Numbered from the stretch's first letter, positions 6,266 to 15,239 are shown. The stretch is 19,480 nt of DNA from Cytophagales bacterium (GCA_029262955.1 JAJCYL010000489.1:1-19480), one strand, 5' to 3'. Notes: generated by a model not told the origin, from the letters alone. Program-made: numbers and translations.

Positions 6266-6634
6266 ATGAAAAAGTTAAAATTCGCTCTCGGTATTTTATT
6301 CTTAAGCGCTGCATCATATGCAGGAGCCCAAAATCAAATACCAATGATTATGTTTGAAAAGATCGACGATGAACAGGTTCCTGTTGCCGTCATTCAAACT
6401 CTTGAATCGGAATACCCTGACTACAAGGATGTTATTAAAAATGGTGTATGGTATTCTCATTTCGGCCACACGGTTGATCGATCAGGCGATGTTCAAAAGC
6501 CAACATATACTCCATGGCATTACACTTACAGAGGTAAGTTAGAGAAGAAAAACGTGGAGATGAGGTTTACTCCGGATGGCAAAATGGTCAGAGCAAAGGG
6601 GATGGATATGAGCATGAAGGATAAAAACAAGTAA
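6266..6634 (+). CDS. Exported PepSY-like small protein
   Basis: A 122-residue protein with a good signal peptide (MKKLKFALGILFLSAASYAGAQ, cut near residue 22). The mature part has a pattern seen in PepSY-like periplasmic proteins: VPVAVIQTLESEYPDY (helix ending in YP), a strand and turn region WYSHFG, and a second strand pair WHYTYRGK and EMRFTPDGKMV. The C-terminus is Met/Lys-rich (MDMSMKDKNK). The family's ligands are unknown; similar proteins often sit next to envelope stress or metal genes. It is the first gene after the terminator, preceded by about 160 bases of apparent regulatory DNA, and the His-rich lipoprotein follows 48 bases later. Family name moderately confident; function unknown. 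Confidence 0.68.
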   Translation: MKKLKFALGILFLSAASYAGAQNQIPMIMFEKIDDEQVPVAVIQTLESEYPDYKDVIKNGVWYSHFGHTVDRSGDVQKPTYTPWHYTYRGKLEKKNVEMRFTPDGKMVRAKGMDMSMKDKNK

Positions 6635-6682
6635 TCCTGGCTAAGGAAATCTCTATTGATAAATTTTTAAAAGTTGAGTTTT

Positions 6683-7129
6683 ATGAAAGGCCTGAAATGT
6701 AGTCGTAAACTTTGGTTTACGTTCTTTGTGATAATCATCGGTTGTAGTTCTGACCCGGATCCATTTGATGAGGCCAGAACATTATCACCGGAGGATTTGG
6801 CTGCACTCGAAGGAATGCAAACGGCTATTGATCAGGCCTTCATCTATAACGATTCCCTTGAGAGATCGGTCATGGCTTCTCCCGTAGTAACTGATTCCGT
6901 TATTCATTACTATGATGGCAAATTTCATATGAGTGATTCCCTATTCAATTATTATAATGATCAATATAGCCATCAGAATCTTCAGGATGATCACCATCAT
7001 GATGAACATGGCATGCATACTCATGGGCATTTCATTATTTCCTCTCACCTTCCGGGCCATCTCATTGCTGACCATAATCAAATGGATTCCCTTTTGGTGG
7101 CACATCAACCAATACACCCTGTCGATTGA
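6683..7129 (+). CDS. His-rich lipoprotein, copy 2
   Basis: A 148-residue protein. The ATG at 6683 is preferred over a TTG at 6674. The lipobox ends FVIIIGC (Cys at about residue 21), so it is a lipoprotein. After a region of ordinary composition (SPEDLAALEGMQTAIDQAF) it becomes His/Asp-rich: DSLFNYYNDQYSHQN, then QDDHHHDEHGMHTHGH. The block YND(Q)YSHxNxxDDHxH and the end motif QMDSLLVAHQP match copy 1 at 1152-1565. I know no named domain. A periplasmic metal buffer or sensor is the natural guess. It follows the PepSY-like gene, and its stop lies 8 bases before the next ATG, so it is in one operon with the two YceI-like genes. Confidence 0.75.
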   Translation: MKGLKCSRKLWFTFFVIIIGCSSDPDPFDEARTLSPEDLAALEGMQTAIDQAFIYNDSLERSVMASPVVTDSVIHYYDGKFHMSDSLFNYYNDQYSHQNLQDDHHHDEHGMHTHGHFIISSHLPGHLIADHNQMDSLLVAHQPIHPVD

Positions 7130-7137
7130 CCAATGGA

Positions 7138-7686
7138 ATGAAGATCGTATTAACATTCTTTTTAATTATCTGCTTTTCGCTCAGCTTTCCAATACGAGGC
7201 CAGGATATCTATCGAAGCAAATTAGGAACCTTACTTATTGAAGTTCCTTTGTCTGACAGGATAATGGAGATTCATACAAGGGGCTTGAACGTTAATCTGG
7301 ATTACGAAAACGCTCAATTTGATCTCGAACTTAATCCCGACATCCTCCATACAGGGATAGATTCATTGGACCAAAAGCTTCGGGAAGGAGGCTCCAAATT
7401 GATCAGATTAACCGGTAAATTAGGTTTGGAATCAATTAACACGAGTAGTCATCCACCACAACATTTCCAGTTTACTGGTCAGTTAGGAGAACAGGGCAAT
7501 CAAATCATGATCCAAGGAACTGGTCATTTGGAACATGTGGATGGTGGAGAAGAGTTCACCTGTTTATTGGGGTTGCAATTTGAGATGGAGCCCTCGTTAT
7601 TCCTGGAAGGGGAGATAGTTCATCAGATTACTGGCAATATTAAGGTCCAACTCATACAAACCATTCTTAAAAAGATGGATATCTAA
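7138..7686 (+). CDS. Secreted YceI-like protein, first of a pair
   Basis: A 182-residue protein starting at the ATG at 7138 (a TTG at 7126 lies inside the previous gene). The signal peptide is MKIVLTFFLIICFSLSFPIRGQ. The mature part alternates short beta strands with polar turns: LLIEVPLSDRIMEIHTRG, NVNLDYENAQFDLELNP, LTGKLGLESI, HFQFTGQLGEQGNQIMIQG, LGLQFEMEPS. This resembles the YceI lipocalin-like barrel (periplasmic, thought to bind isoprenoid-type lipids), including a D-x-L-D-x-K-L-R-like turn (GIDSLDQKL). The similarity is weak. A second, similar protein follows after 26 bases, so it is likely a duplicated secreted barrel. Substrate unknown. Confidence 0.6.
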   Translation: MKIVLTFFLIICFSLSFPIRGQDIYRSKLGTLLIEVPLSDRIMEIHTRGLNVNLDYENAQFDLELNPDILHTGIDSLDQKLREGGSKLIRLTGKLGLESINTSSHPPQHFQFTGQLGEQGNQIMIQGTGHLEHVDGGEEFTCLLGLQFEMEPSLFLEGEIVHQITGNIKVQLIQTILKKMDI

Positions 7687-7712
7687 GAGTGATAAGAAAA
7701 CAAACACAGGAA

Positions 7713-8240
7713 ATGCAATTTTTGTATTTTGCAGTCTTATTACTCACCACACTATCTACACATGGCCAACACCATTTTAATACAGAGAACGGACGAGCCC
7801 GTTTAACCTTGGCATTTAAAGATACGGCCGTCGTTTCCATTGACAACTTGGAAATCATTTTGGATGTTGAAAGAAGTCTGGTATGGATTGGAATACATCC
7901 TAAATCAATCCATCTTGATAATAAAAAAGACCAGAAAACGCTTTTTAAGCGGAAGGCATTCATTATAGAATGTACTATTCAACCAGATTCTTTCAATACA
8001 ATAGGAGGCCGTGATCATTTTATTTTTTCTGGGATAGTCCGTGGCGACCTCACAAAGGATAACATAATCGGATCAGGGTTTATGAAACCATCACTTCAGG
8101 ATTCTATATATCTAATCAGTATGAGCTTTGAAATAGCAAAAGAATTGCTGGGAAGGAGGATGAACAGGAAGATCAACGGACCGGTTGTCCCGATTGATGT
8201 GCCGCAAACGATTTTAACCTTTATCAACCTCAAAAATTAA
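7713..8240 (+). CDS. Secreted YceI-like protein, second of a pair
   Basis: A 175-residue protein. The ATG at 7713 (MQFLYFAVLLLTTL) gives a clean signal peptide; a GTG at 7689 would add eight polar residues. After cleavage near GQHHF, the mature part has beta-strand repeats similar to the preceding gene: RLTLAFKDTAVVSIDNLEI, RSLVWIGIHPKSIHLD, KAFIIECTIQPDSF, HFIFSGIVRGDLTKDNIIG. The strand order and the acidic, N/G-rich turns resemble YceI-like barrels, but key family residues are not obvious. It ends 9 bases before the UspA gene. Whether this and the gene before it are true duplicates cannot be settled by eye. Confidence 0.55.
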   Translation: MQFLYFAVLLLTTLSTHGQHHFNTENGRARLTLAFKDTAVVSIDNLEIILDVERSLVWIGIHPKSIHLDNKKDQKTLFKRKAFIIECTIQPDSFNTIGGRDHFIFSGIVRGDLTKDNIIGSGFMKPSLQDSIYLISMSFEIAKELLGRRMNRKINGPVVPIDVPQTILTFINLKN

Positions 8241-8249
8241 ATCTACTCA

Positions 8250-9113
8250 ATGAAGAATATTCTTGTGCCAACTGATTTCTCTACGGCTTCACTTAATGCC
8301 GGTAGGGTTGCTATTGAGATTGCAAAAAAGGCCCAAGCTCAGATACACTTCCTACATATTATTAATATTCCAATAGACTGGGTAAGACTGAATAAGCAAC
8401 AAGAGAAGAGTTATCCTGAGATCAAAAAGAAAATCAGTTTGGCAAAAAATGAGCTCGCGGAATTAGTAAAAACAACGGAACAGGAAGGTCTTAAAGCACA
8501 AACCTTTCTTAGCTTCAATAAGGATAGTGACGAAATTATTGATCACCTAAAACAACTAGACCACGATTTTATTATCACCGCATCAAAGAGAGATAAACAG
8601 AGATTGTCCTTTTTCTCTGGGTCCATTACTCCTCAATTAATTCGCTATTCTCCCTGCCCCGTTTTGGTTGTCCCTGAAGGATTCGCCTGGAGACCATTCA
8701 AGAGAATGGTGTTCGCTTCTAACTTCAACGATGAGGCTTGTTATCCCTTTGAAAAGATTGTTGAGTTTGCTGATCTCTTTGATTCTGAAATTGATCTGCT
8801 TTATGTGAATATGCCTTTTCACTTCGAAGAATCCGATCAGAGCCGTGCTAAAATGAAAGGTTTTTTACGATGGTGTCCCCGCGGTGGTACCTGTAACATC
8901 AACATTTATAATTCGCTCAATGAAGAAAGAGGAATCCTAAAGTTTATTGGGGAGGCAAAAGCTGACCTTCTTGCCATTACCACTCAAGGGAGAACAGGCT
9001 TCATGAAAATGATATCTCCCAGTATCACTGAAAGTTTAGTAAGAAATTCTGAGGTTCCTGTACTAAGTATTAACCTCGATATTTTGCCCCCGGCAATTAC
9101 AGAGATGGAATAA
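8250..9113 (+). CDS. Universal stress protein with two UspA domains
   Basis: A 287-residue cytoplasmic protein. Residues 1-145 are a first UspA domain (KNILVPTDFSTASLNAGRVA at the start, ending IRYSPCPVLVVP), and residues about 150-277 are a second (MVFASNFND to EVPVLSINLD). The ATP-binding glycine motif is only partly kept: the second domain has GRTGFMKM followed by SITESLV rather than G-S/T, and the first is degenerate. ATP binding is therefore uncertain. The family is induced by starvation, metal and oxidative stress. It lies in the same run as the YceI-like genes (9-base gap) and is followed 17 bases later by the DUF4136 gene, fitting a general stress operon. Confidence 0.9.
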   Translation: MKNILVPTDFSTASLNAGRVAIEIAKKAQAQIHFLHIINIPIDWVRLNKQQEKSYPEIKKKISLAKNELAELVKTTEQEGLKAQTFLSFNKDSDEIIDHLKQLDHDFIITASKRDKQRLSFFSGSITPQLIRYSPCPVLVVPEGFAWRPFKRMVFASNFNDEACYPFEKIVEFADLFDSEIDLLYVNMPFHFEESDQSRAKMKGFLRWCPRGGTCNINIYNSLNEERGILKFIGEAKADLLAITTQGRTGFMKMISPSITESLVRNSEVPVLSINLDILPPAITEME

Positions 9114-9130
9114 AATTTAATTAACAGCTT

Positions 9131-9778
9131 ATGAATTGTATGAATGTAAGACCAAAGTCAATCCGTGCCTTTTGGTCAGTGATAGTCGTGTTTATTTGGA
9201 TAACAGCCCCGGGCTGTAATGCTTACCGTGAAATTGAGGTCCATTATGATAAGGATCACGATTTTTCCGCTTACAAAACTTTCGCCTGGCTCCCTGATTT
9301 GGAAAAGGCAGGAAATTCCGAATTCAACAATGACTTTATCAGGAATAAAACCAAGAATTATATTGGTCATTGTATGGATGAACGTGATTACACGGTTGAT
9401 CAACTTCAGCCTGACCTTCTGTTAAGGACTACTTGGTTAGATCATCCCAGAGAGGTGGACCTAGGTGGACCATCATCATTTGCTGATTATTACGATCCTT
9501 ATTATTACAATGATCCCGACAACTTCTATATCTACAGGGGACCATCACAGTACGAACGACCTTATGAGTTCTATAATGAAAATGAACAGAAATTACGTTA
9601 TTCACATGGCGGTGTAGTATTGGACGTTATCGATCAGAAAACAAATGAAACCGTATGGCATGGAGTAGCGCTCGGTGATCTCTACGATCCTGATATAATA
9701 TATCGTGATCTTCATCCTGCCATTCATAAGATGATGAAAAAGTTTCCCGTTTTGGAAAAGAACGTTGATAATAAATGA
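9131..9778 (+). CDS. DUF4136 lipoprotein
   Basis: A 215-residue protein. The hydrophobic start ends in a lipobox (WITAPGC, Cys at residue 29), so it is a lipoprotein. The domain follows with the usual DUF4136 opening: REIEVHYDKDHDFSAYKTFAW, then DPDLLL-type text (LQPDLLLRTTWL), a Tyr/Asp-rich stretch (DYYDPYYYNDPDNFYIY), and a strand LDVIDQKTNETVWHGVA that is typical of the end of the domain. The role is unknown in all members I know; it is often found with stress-response lipoproteins. It overlaps the next gene by 4 bases (ATGA), so the two are translationally coupled. Confidence 0.87.
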   Translation: MNCMNVRPKSIRAFWSVIVVFIWITAPGCNAYREIEVHYDKDHDFSAYKTFAWLPDLEKAGNSEFNNDFIRNKTKNYIGHCMDERDYTVDQLQPDLLLRTTWLDHPREVDLGGPSSFADYYDPYYYNDPDNFYIYRGPSQYERPYEFYNENEQKLRYSHGGVVLDVIDQKTNETVWHGVALGDLYDPDIIYRDLHPAIHKMMKKFPVLEKNVDNK

Positions 9779-10197
9779 AGAGGTGTCTTTTTGTATTTGT
9801 CGTCATAGCTCTCCTTTTCAACATTATTTGGGAAAACTTACATGCTACCCTGTATAGCCCCAATGATTGGATGAGTGATAGCTACTATCTCTTATGCACC
9901 ATAGGTGATGTGGTAATTATTCTTATCATGTATGTGTGCGTTGGTAAAATATTTAATGACTTGAATTGGGCCAAAAAACTAACACTATCTCAGCTAGCGG
10001 TAATGCTCATCATTGGTGCTCTTGCCGCCCTGATAGTCGAAATGGTAGCATTGTATTTGAATTGGTGGCAGTATACTGAAAATATGCCCATTGTTCCTCT
10101 TATAGGTATAGGTTTATCTCCTTTTTTACAGTTAGCCCTTACTTCCGTAGCATCCGTGGTAATTACTTCAAGAATCCTTCAAATTGCCAGCAAATAG
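9775..10197 (+). CDS. Small multi-pass membrane protein
   Basis: A 140-residue protein with about four membrane segments: residues about 3-18 (RCLFVFVVIALLFNII), 40-60 (YYLLCTIGDVVIILIMYVCV), 77-97 (LAVMLIIGALAALIVEMVAL) and 108-132 (VPLIGIGLSPFLQLALTSVASVV). The motif FNIIWENLHATLYSP near the first segment resembles a family of unnamed bacterial membrane proteins with NxxWExxHxxLY. It could be an enzyme-like or transport protein, but nothing shows which. It overlaps the DUF4136 gene (ATGA), the last gene of this operon. Function unknown. Confidence 0.62.
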   Translation: MKRCLFVFVVIALLFNIIWENLHATLYSPNDWMSDSYYLLCTIGDVVIILIMYVCVGKIFNDLNWAKKLTLSQLAVMLIIGALAALIVEMVALYLNWWQYTENMPIVPLIGIGLSPFLQLALTSVASVVITSRILQIASK

Positions 10198-10208
10198 GAG
10201 ACCATTCA

Positions 10209-10247
10209 GTTACAAAACTTCGTACATAAGAGTTGTGATCTTGTAAC
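10209..10247. repeat. Inverted repeat just after the membrane-protein gene
   Basis: GTTACAA (10209-10215) and TTGTAAC (10241-10247) are perfect 7-base arms around 25 bases. There is no T-run, so termination is uncertain; it could equally be an operator for glgX. The rest of 10198-10422 shows no gene. Confidence 0.3.
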
Positions 10248-10422
10248 GCTCAGACTCCTAATATTCCGATCTTTACCAAGTATTCACACCAACCATATCC
10301 AACTAATGAGGACTATAAAGATAAAGGTCGTAGTAGGTCTAATTTAGCGACTACCATATCAAATAATAGCTGATCAAAAGGTATATGATCATATTGAAAT
10401 CTAACGAACACTTTCATAAAAG

Positions 10423-12528
10423 ATGACACAATTGCAGCAACCCAGAACCCTTGATCCAAAAAGTCGACAACAAAGAGACAAGTACTCTATAAGGTCCGCG
10501 AGAAGTTATCCGTTAGGGGCAACAGTACAACCAGACGGAGTAAATTTTGCTATTTTTTCTAAAAACTCCTACTCCCTCGAGTTATTGCTATTTCTTCACC
10601 CTGAGGATGCCATACCATTTCAGTGTATCAAACTGGATCCGGAAATGAATAAGTCATTTTATTACTGGCATATATTCGTTGAGGACCTTAAACCCGGTAT
10701 CCTTTATGGTTATAGGATCCAAGGCCCCGATGAGCCGCATAATGGACACCGCTTTGACGCTTCTAAACTTATTCTTGATCCTTATGCAAGGGCGGTAGTT
10801 ACTCCAAAAGGATATGAGCGCTCGGCAGCGATTGGCCATGAAAACAACTTTGGAAGTGCAATGAAGTGTGTCGTGGTTGATCCCGACACGTACGAATGGG
10901 AAGGTGATAAGCCACTTCACCACACTTATGCTAAATCAGTTATTTATGAACTTCATGTTAAAGGATTTACAAGGCACTTCTCCTCGCAGGTCACAGACAA
11001 CAAGCGTGGAACTTATGCAGGTTTGATTGAGAAGATACCATACTTGAAGGAATTGGGTATTACTACAGTTGAAATAATGCCTGTTATTCAGTTTGATAGT
11101 ACAGATGTACACTCTCCAGAATTGAAAAACTATTGGGGATACAGCCCTATTGCCTTTTTTGCCCCCCATAATGGCTACTGTTACTGTGACGATCCAAAAG
11201 TCATCGCCGATGAATTCAGGAATATGGTAAAGGCATTACACAAAGCCAATATTGAAGTCATTTTGGACGTAGTGTTTAATCATACCGCAGAAGGGAATCA
11301 CCAAGGTCCAACCCTTTCTTTTAAAGGATTGGAGAACAGGGCATATTATATGCTATCAGAGCAAATGCAATATTATATGGATTTCAGTGGTTGCGGGAAC
11401 ACTTTGAACACAAATCATTCAATCGTAAAAAGAATGATCATCGATTCCTTGAAAAGATGGGTACTTGAGATGCATATCGATGGCTTCCGTTTTGATCTTG
11501 CTTCTGTAATGTCACGCAATAAAAATGGAACTCCACTTGACGATCCACCTATCCTATGGGAGATAGAATCACATCCTGTATTGTCTGAGACAAAGATTAT
11601 CGCTGAGGCTTGGGATACTGGTGGTCTATACCAACTAGGTTCATTTATTGGTGATAAATGGGCTGAGTGGAATGGTAAATATCGAGATGATATCAGAAGA
11701 TTTCTCAGGGGCGATCCCGGAACGATACATGCTTTCACTCACCGCATCTCGGGTAGTCCTGACCTTTTTAAGAAACCTTTCAGAGATCCCAATCGCAGCA
11801 TCAATTTCATCACCTGCCACGATGGATTTACCATGAATGATTTGGTCAGTTATAATGGTAAGCATAACGAAGCAAACCAAGAGGACAATCGGGATGGTTC
11901 TAATGACAACTACAGTTGTAATTATGGTTTTGAAGGACCCACAGAAGATGTCGCTATTGAACAACTTAGAATTCGTCAAATAAAGAATCTATTCACCATT
12001 TTGCTCTTGTCTCAAGGCACACCCATGTTTGTAATGGGTGACGAAGTTCGACGCTCTCAGCAAGGAAACAATAATGCCTACTGTCACGACGATGAATTGT
12101 CTTGGTTTGACTGGAAAAATGTAGATAGTAACCAAGAGCTTTTTCAATTTGTACAGCAGCTTATTCAGTTCAACCTTAGTCACGAAATCTTTCAAATGGA
12201 GCGATTTTGGGATGATTCTATTCCCGGCAAGCCTTCAAGTATTTTTTGGCATGGCATTAAATTGAATGAGCCGGACAGGGGTGAAAATTCTCATAGCATT
12301 GCCTATACGTTAGTCGAAGACAATGGAGGTTCTCAGTATCATTTTATGATCAATGCCTGGTGGGAGCCTCTGAATTTTGAGATACCCCGGGGACAGCCTT
12401 GGTATCGCATTATTGATACGTTTAAGACCTTCCCAGAAGATTTCCAACCTCTTGCAAAGAAACCGGTAAGACATAATAACTACCTCGTTAACTCTCGTTC
12501 GGTTGTGGTGCTGATGACAGGGGGATAA
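10423..12528 (+). CDS. glgX: Glycogen debranching enzyme (isoamylase type)
   Basis: A 701-residue glycoside hydrolase family 13 protein. An N-terminal isoamylase CBM48 region (YPLGATVQPDGVNFAIFSKN, about residues 28-130) leads into the catalytic barrel. Catalytic motifs are in place: DVVFNHT (282-288), GFRFDLAS with the nucleophile Asp358, IIAEAWD with acid/base Glu395, and FITCHD with His466/Asp467. It breaks alpha-1,6 links of glycogen limit dextrins, working with glycogen phosphorylase. It is full length for GlgX/TreX. The start ATG at 10423 is well placed after an AT-rich region. No other glycogen genes are near; its place beside a stress and metal island suggests control by stress rather than a glycogen operon. 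The gene is followed by a 139-base gap. Confidence 0.93.
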   Translation: MTQLQQPRTLDPKSRQQRDKYSIRSARSYPLGATVQPDGVNFAIFSKNSYSLELLLFLHPEDAIPFQCIKLDPEMNKSFYYWHIFVEDLKPGILYGYRIQGPDEPHNGHRFDASKLILDPYARAVVTPKGYERSAAIGHENNFGSAMKCVVVDPDTYEWEGDKPLHHTYAKSVIYELHVKGFTRHFSSQVTDNKRGTYAGLIEKIPYLKELGITTVEIMPVIQFDSTDVHSPELKNYWGYSPIAFFAPHNGYCYCDDPKVIADEFRNMVKALHKANIEVILDVVFNHTAEGNHQGPTLSFKGLENRAYYMLSEQMQYYMDFSGCGNTLNTNHSIVKRMIIDSLKRWVLEMHIDGFRFDLASVMSRNKNGTPLDDPPILWEIESHPVLSETKIIAEAWDTGGLYQLGSFIGDKWAEWNGKYRDDIRRFLRGDPGTIHAFTHRISGSPDLFKKPFRDPNRSINFITCHDGFTMNDLVSYNGKHNEANQEDNRDGSNDNYSCNYGFEGPTEDVAIEQLRIRQIKNLFTILLLSQGTPMFVMGDEVRRSQQGNNNAYCHDDELSWFDWKNVDSNQELFQFVQQLIQFNLSHEIFQMERFWDDSIPGKPSSIFWHGIKLNEPDRGENSHSIAYTLVEDNGGSQYHFMINAWWEPLNFEIPRGQPWYRIIDTFKTFPEDFQPLAKKPVRHNNYLVNSRSVVVLMTGG

Positions 12529-12667
12529 GTAGCACAATTTCGATTAAAGAAGCACAAAAACATAATTTCATACATTTTAAGAGAAATTTTGAAAGTATAT
12601 GGTGTCATCAATTTATAATTTGAGCGGGACTTAGGATTTAAAGTTTGATTTAGATGAAGTATAAGAT

Positions 12668-13213
12668 TTGCAGCTCTTGAAATGGGAATTTTTATCGAAA
12701 AAAGAATGGGTAATACCTACAGTGATCATTACTCATATTGCTGTTATAACCCTGGTAATAGACAAGGGTAGTACAGATTGGTTTTCACCTGTCCTTGTCA
12801 CGGGATTTTCAATAGCCAAAATGATATACCTGAATTTCTTTAGCAGAAGTTGGCTCTATAGGCATCTTACTTATCATAATTGGCCAATTGAAAAGTGCCT
12901 CATTCACCTCACCGGTATTATCGTATTAATTGTGGTTTCTTATGGCCTTGATTACTGGAGCCTTCATCAAACACAATCAAATGCTTTTTACGGCATTTTC
13001 GATCATAACGCAACAAATATTCACTTCTTTAATTTCCTATATTTCAGTTCTGTCACTTTTTCGACTGTTGGCTTTGGTGATATAGCACCTGCTTCTGTCG
13101 AAGCCAAACTGATGGTGATGACCGAAATTATTAGTAGCTTCTTTATGATCATCTTCATCTTTTCCAATTTTTATAATCTAAAAAGTGAGAGAAGCAGGCC
13201 CGCTGACAAATAA
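12668..13213 (+). CDS. Two-TM potassium-channel-like protein
   Basis: A 181-residue membrane protein. The start is a TTG at 12668; a TAA lies two codons upstream and no ATG fits this frame. Hydrophobic segments are seen at about residues 17-33, 38-54, 75-96, and 115-180. The last region is an ion-channel pore module: outer helix, pore loop with the selectivity filter TVGFGD (133-138), then the inner helix ending NFYNLK. TVGFGD is a bacterial K+ filter variant of TVGYGD. There is no large cytoplasmic RCK or TrkA domain, so it would be an ungated or simply gated pore. It ends 19 bases before copB, so both are likely in one operon. Ion selectivity is inferred from the filter. Confidence 0.82.
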   Translation: MQLLKWEFLSKKEWVIPTVIITHIAVITLVIDKGSTDWFSPVLVTGFSIAKMIYLNFFSRSWLYRHLTYHNWPIEKCLIHLTGIIVLIVVSYGLDYWSLHQTQSNAFYGIFDHNATNIHFFNFLYFSSVTFSTVGFGDIAPASVEAKLMVMTEIISSFFMIIFIFSNFYNLKSERSRPADK

Positions 13214-13232
13214 GCTGAGAAAAAACTAAGCT

Positions 13233-15239
13233 ATGGATCACAAAAATCACACAATGCAACACCAAGGTCATCAACATGCTGGTGGACATCAAGATCACCA
13301 CAGAATGATGATCGAAGATTTTAAGAAGAGATTTTGGGTATCAGTTGTCCTGTCCTTACCAGTCTTGGTCATCTCTCCAATGATCCAGAGTTTTCTTGGC
13401 TTTGAATTATCCTTTGAAGGCAATTTCTATGTGCTGTTTGTGCTGTCGACCTTAATATTCTTTTACGGAGGGTGGCCCTTCATAATCGGATTAAGAGATG
13501 AACTCAAAGGAGGTGCTCCTGGAATGATGACCCTCATTGCCGTGGCCATAACCGTGGCCTATGTCTACAGTAGTGCAGTAGTATTTGGTCTCGAAGGGAA
13601 AATGTTCTTTTGGGAGTTGGCCACTCTGATAGATATTATGCTTGTAGGTCACTGGATTGAAATGAAATCTGTTCTGGGTGCTTCCCGGGCATTGGAACTA
13701 TTAGTGAGTATGATGCCATCGGAGGCACATCGAGTTGCCGGAGATACAGTTGAAGATATTAAGCTGGAGGACCTCGCTAAAGGGGATACTATTCTCATCA
13801 AGCCTGGTGAGAAAGTACCTGCTGACGGCATCATTATAGAAGGTGAAAGCTATTTGAATGAGTCGATGCTTACCGGAGAATCAAAACCGGTTAAGAAAAA
13901 ATTCGAGGATATGGTGATCGGAGGTTCCATCAATGGTAATGGCTCATTAACAGTTAAAGTTGAACATACGGGTGAAGATAGTTACCTCAATAAAGTGATA
14001 ACCCTGGTGCAGGAAGCACAAAAGGCAAAATCGAAAACGCAACATTTGGCTGACAGGGCCGCCAAATGGCTTACTTATATTGCACTGACCGCAGGAATTG
14101 GAACTTTGATCGTATGGTTAGCCCTCGGCTTTGAATTCGTTTATGCCCTGGAGAGAATGGTGACCGTAATGGTTATCTCTTGTCCACACGCACTCGGGCT
14201 GGCCATCCCATTGGTTGTAGCTATATCTACTGCTATCTCCGCCCAAAATGGATTGTTAATTAGGAACCGCACAGCCTTTGAAAACTCCAGGAAGATCACG
14301 ACCCTTTTATTTGACAAAACTGGGACCCTTACCCAGGGCGATTTTGGGGTGACGCGTTACAAATCTGTATCCGGGAGTATTTCGGATGATGAATTAATAC
14401 GTCTGGCCAGTGCCCTGGAGCAAAGTTCCGAACACCCTATTGCGGTTGGTATTATCAATAAAGTCAAGACACTGAATTTGAACGTACCAAAAGGTGCCAA
14501 CTTCAATGCAATCACGGGTAAAGGAGTAGAAGCAAATGTGGAAGGAAAGGAAATCAAAGTGGTCAGTCCGGGTTACTTGAAAGATAATAATACTTCAGTA
14601 CCCGAGGAAGCTTATTCAAGTGAGGCTGAAACTGTGGTCTTCGTCATCATTGATGGTCAATTGGCTGGATACATTGCACTATCAGATGAAATAAGACCTG
14701 AATCAGCGGGAGCCATCAAAACATTTAAATCAAATAACATAAAAGTGATGATGGCCACAGGTGACAATGAAAAAACTGCTAAGGCCGTAAGCGAAACGTT
14801 AAAACTAGATGGATATTTTTCTGAGGTACTACCTCACCAGAAAGTAGAGATTGTTAAGGACCTGCAAGCAAAAGGCGAGTTTGTGGCCATGACCGGTGAT
14901 GGAGTAAATGATGCCCCTGCTCTAGCCCAGGCTGATGTTGGTATTGCCGTTGGCTCCGGTACGGATGTAGCAGCAGAAACTGCTGATATCATACTAGTCA
15001 ACAGCAATCCAAAAGATATCGCCAATTTGATCATGTTTGGTAGGGCCACCTATAATAAAATGATCCAGAACCTTATTTGGGCTACTGCCTATAATGCCTT
15101 TGCCATCCCGCTAGCTGCTGGAGTACTTTACAACGCTGGTTTTGTTCTAGGGCCTGCAGTAGGGGCAGTTTTCATGAGCATGAGCACCATTATTGTGGCC
15201 ATTAATGCGCAATTGTTGAAGAAAAAAATGGCAAATTAG
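13233..15239 (+). CDS. copB: CopB-type copper-translocating P-type ATPase
   Basis: A 668-residue P1B-type ATPase. It starts with a His-rich tail (MDHKNHTMQHQGHQHAGGH, residues 1-19), not a Cys-type HMA domain. Key motifs: TGES (214-217) in the actuator domain, the metal-site motif CPH (317-319, within MVISCPHALGLAIP), phosphorylated Asp361 in DKTGTLT, SEHP (399-402) in the nucleotide domain, and TGDGVND (554-560). CPH rather than CPC, with the His-rich N-terminus, marks the CopB branch (P1B-3), generally linked to Cu(II) or Ag(I) export. It is full length and would export metal from the cytoplasm. It follows the channel gene by 19 bases and is the efflux centre of the window's metal genes. 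Confidence 0.93.
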   Translation: MDHKNHTMQHQGHQHAGGHQDHHRMMIEDFKKRFWVSVVLSLPVLVISPMIQSFLGFELSFEGNFYVLFVLSTLIFFYGGWPFIIGLRDELKGGAPGMMTLIAVAITVAYVYSSAVVFGLEGKMFFWELATLIDIMLVGHWIEMKSVLGASRALELLVSMMPSEAHRVAGDTVEDIKLEDLAKGDTILIKPGEKVPADGIIIEGESYLNESMLTGESKPVKKKFEDMVIGGSINGNGSLTVKVEHTGEDSYLNKVITLVQEAQKAKSKTQHLADRAAKWLTYIALTAGIGTLIVWLALGFEFVYALERMVTVMVISCPHALGLAIPLVVAISTAISAQNGLLIRNRTAFENSRKITTLLFDKTGTLTQGDFGVTRYKSVSGSISDDELIRLASALEQSSEHPIAVGIINKVKTLNLNVPKGANFNAITGKGVEANVEGKEIKVVSPGYLKDNNTSVPEEAYSSEAETVVFVIIDGQLAGYIALSDEIRPESAGAIKTFKSNNIKVMMATGDNEKTAKAVSETLKLDGYFSEVLPHQKVEIVKDLQAKGEFVAMTGDGVNDAPALAQADVGIAVGSGTDVAAETADIILVNSNPKDIANLIMFGRATYNKMIQNLIWATAYNAFAIPLAAGVLYNAGFVLGPAVGAVFMSMSTIIVAINAQLLKKKMAN

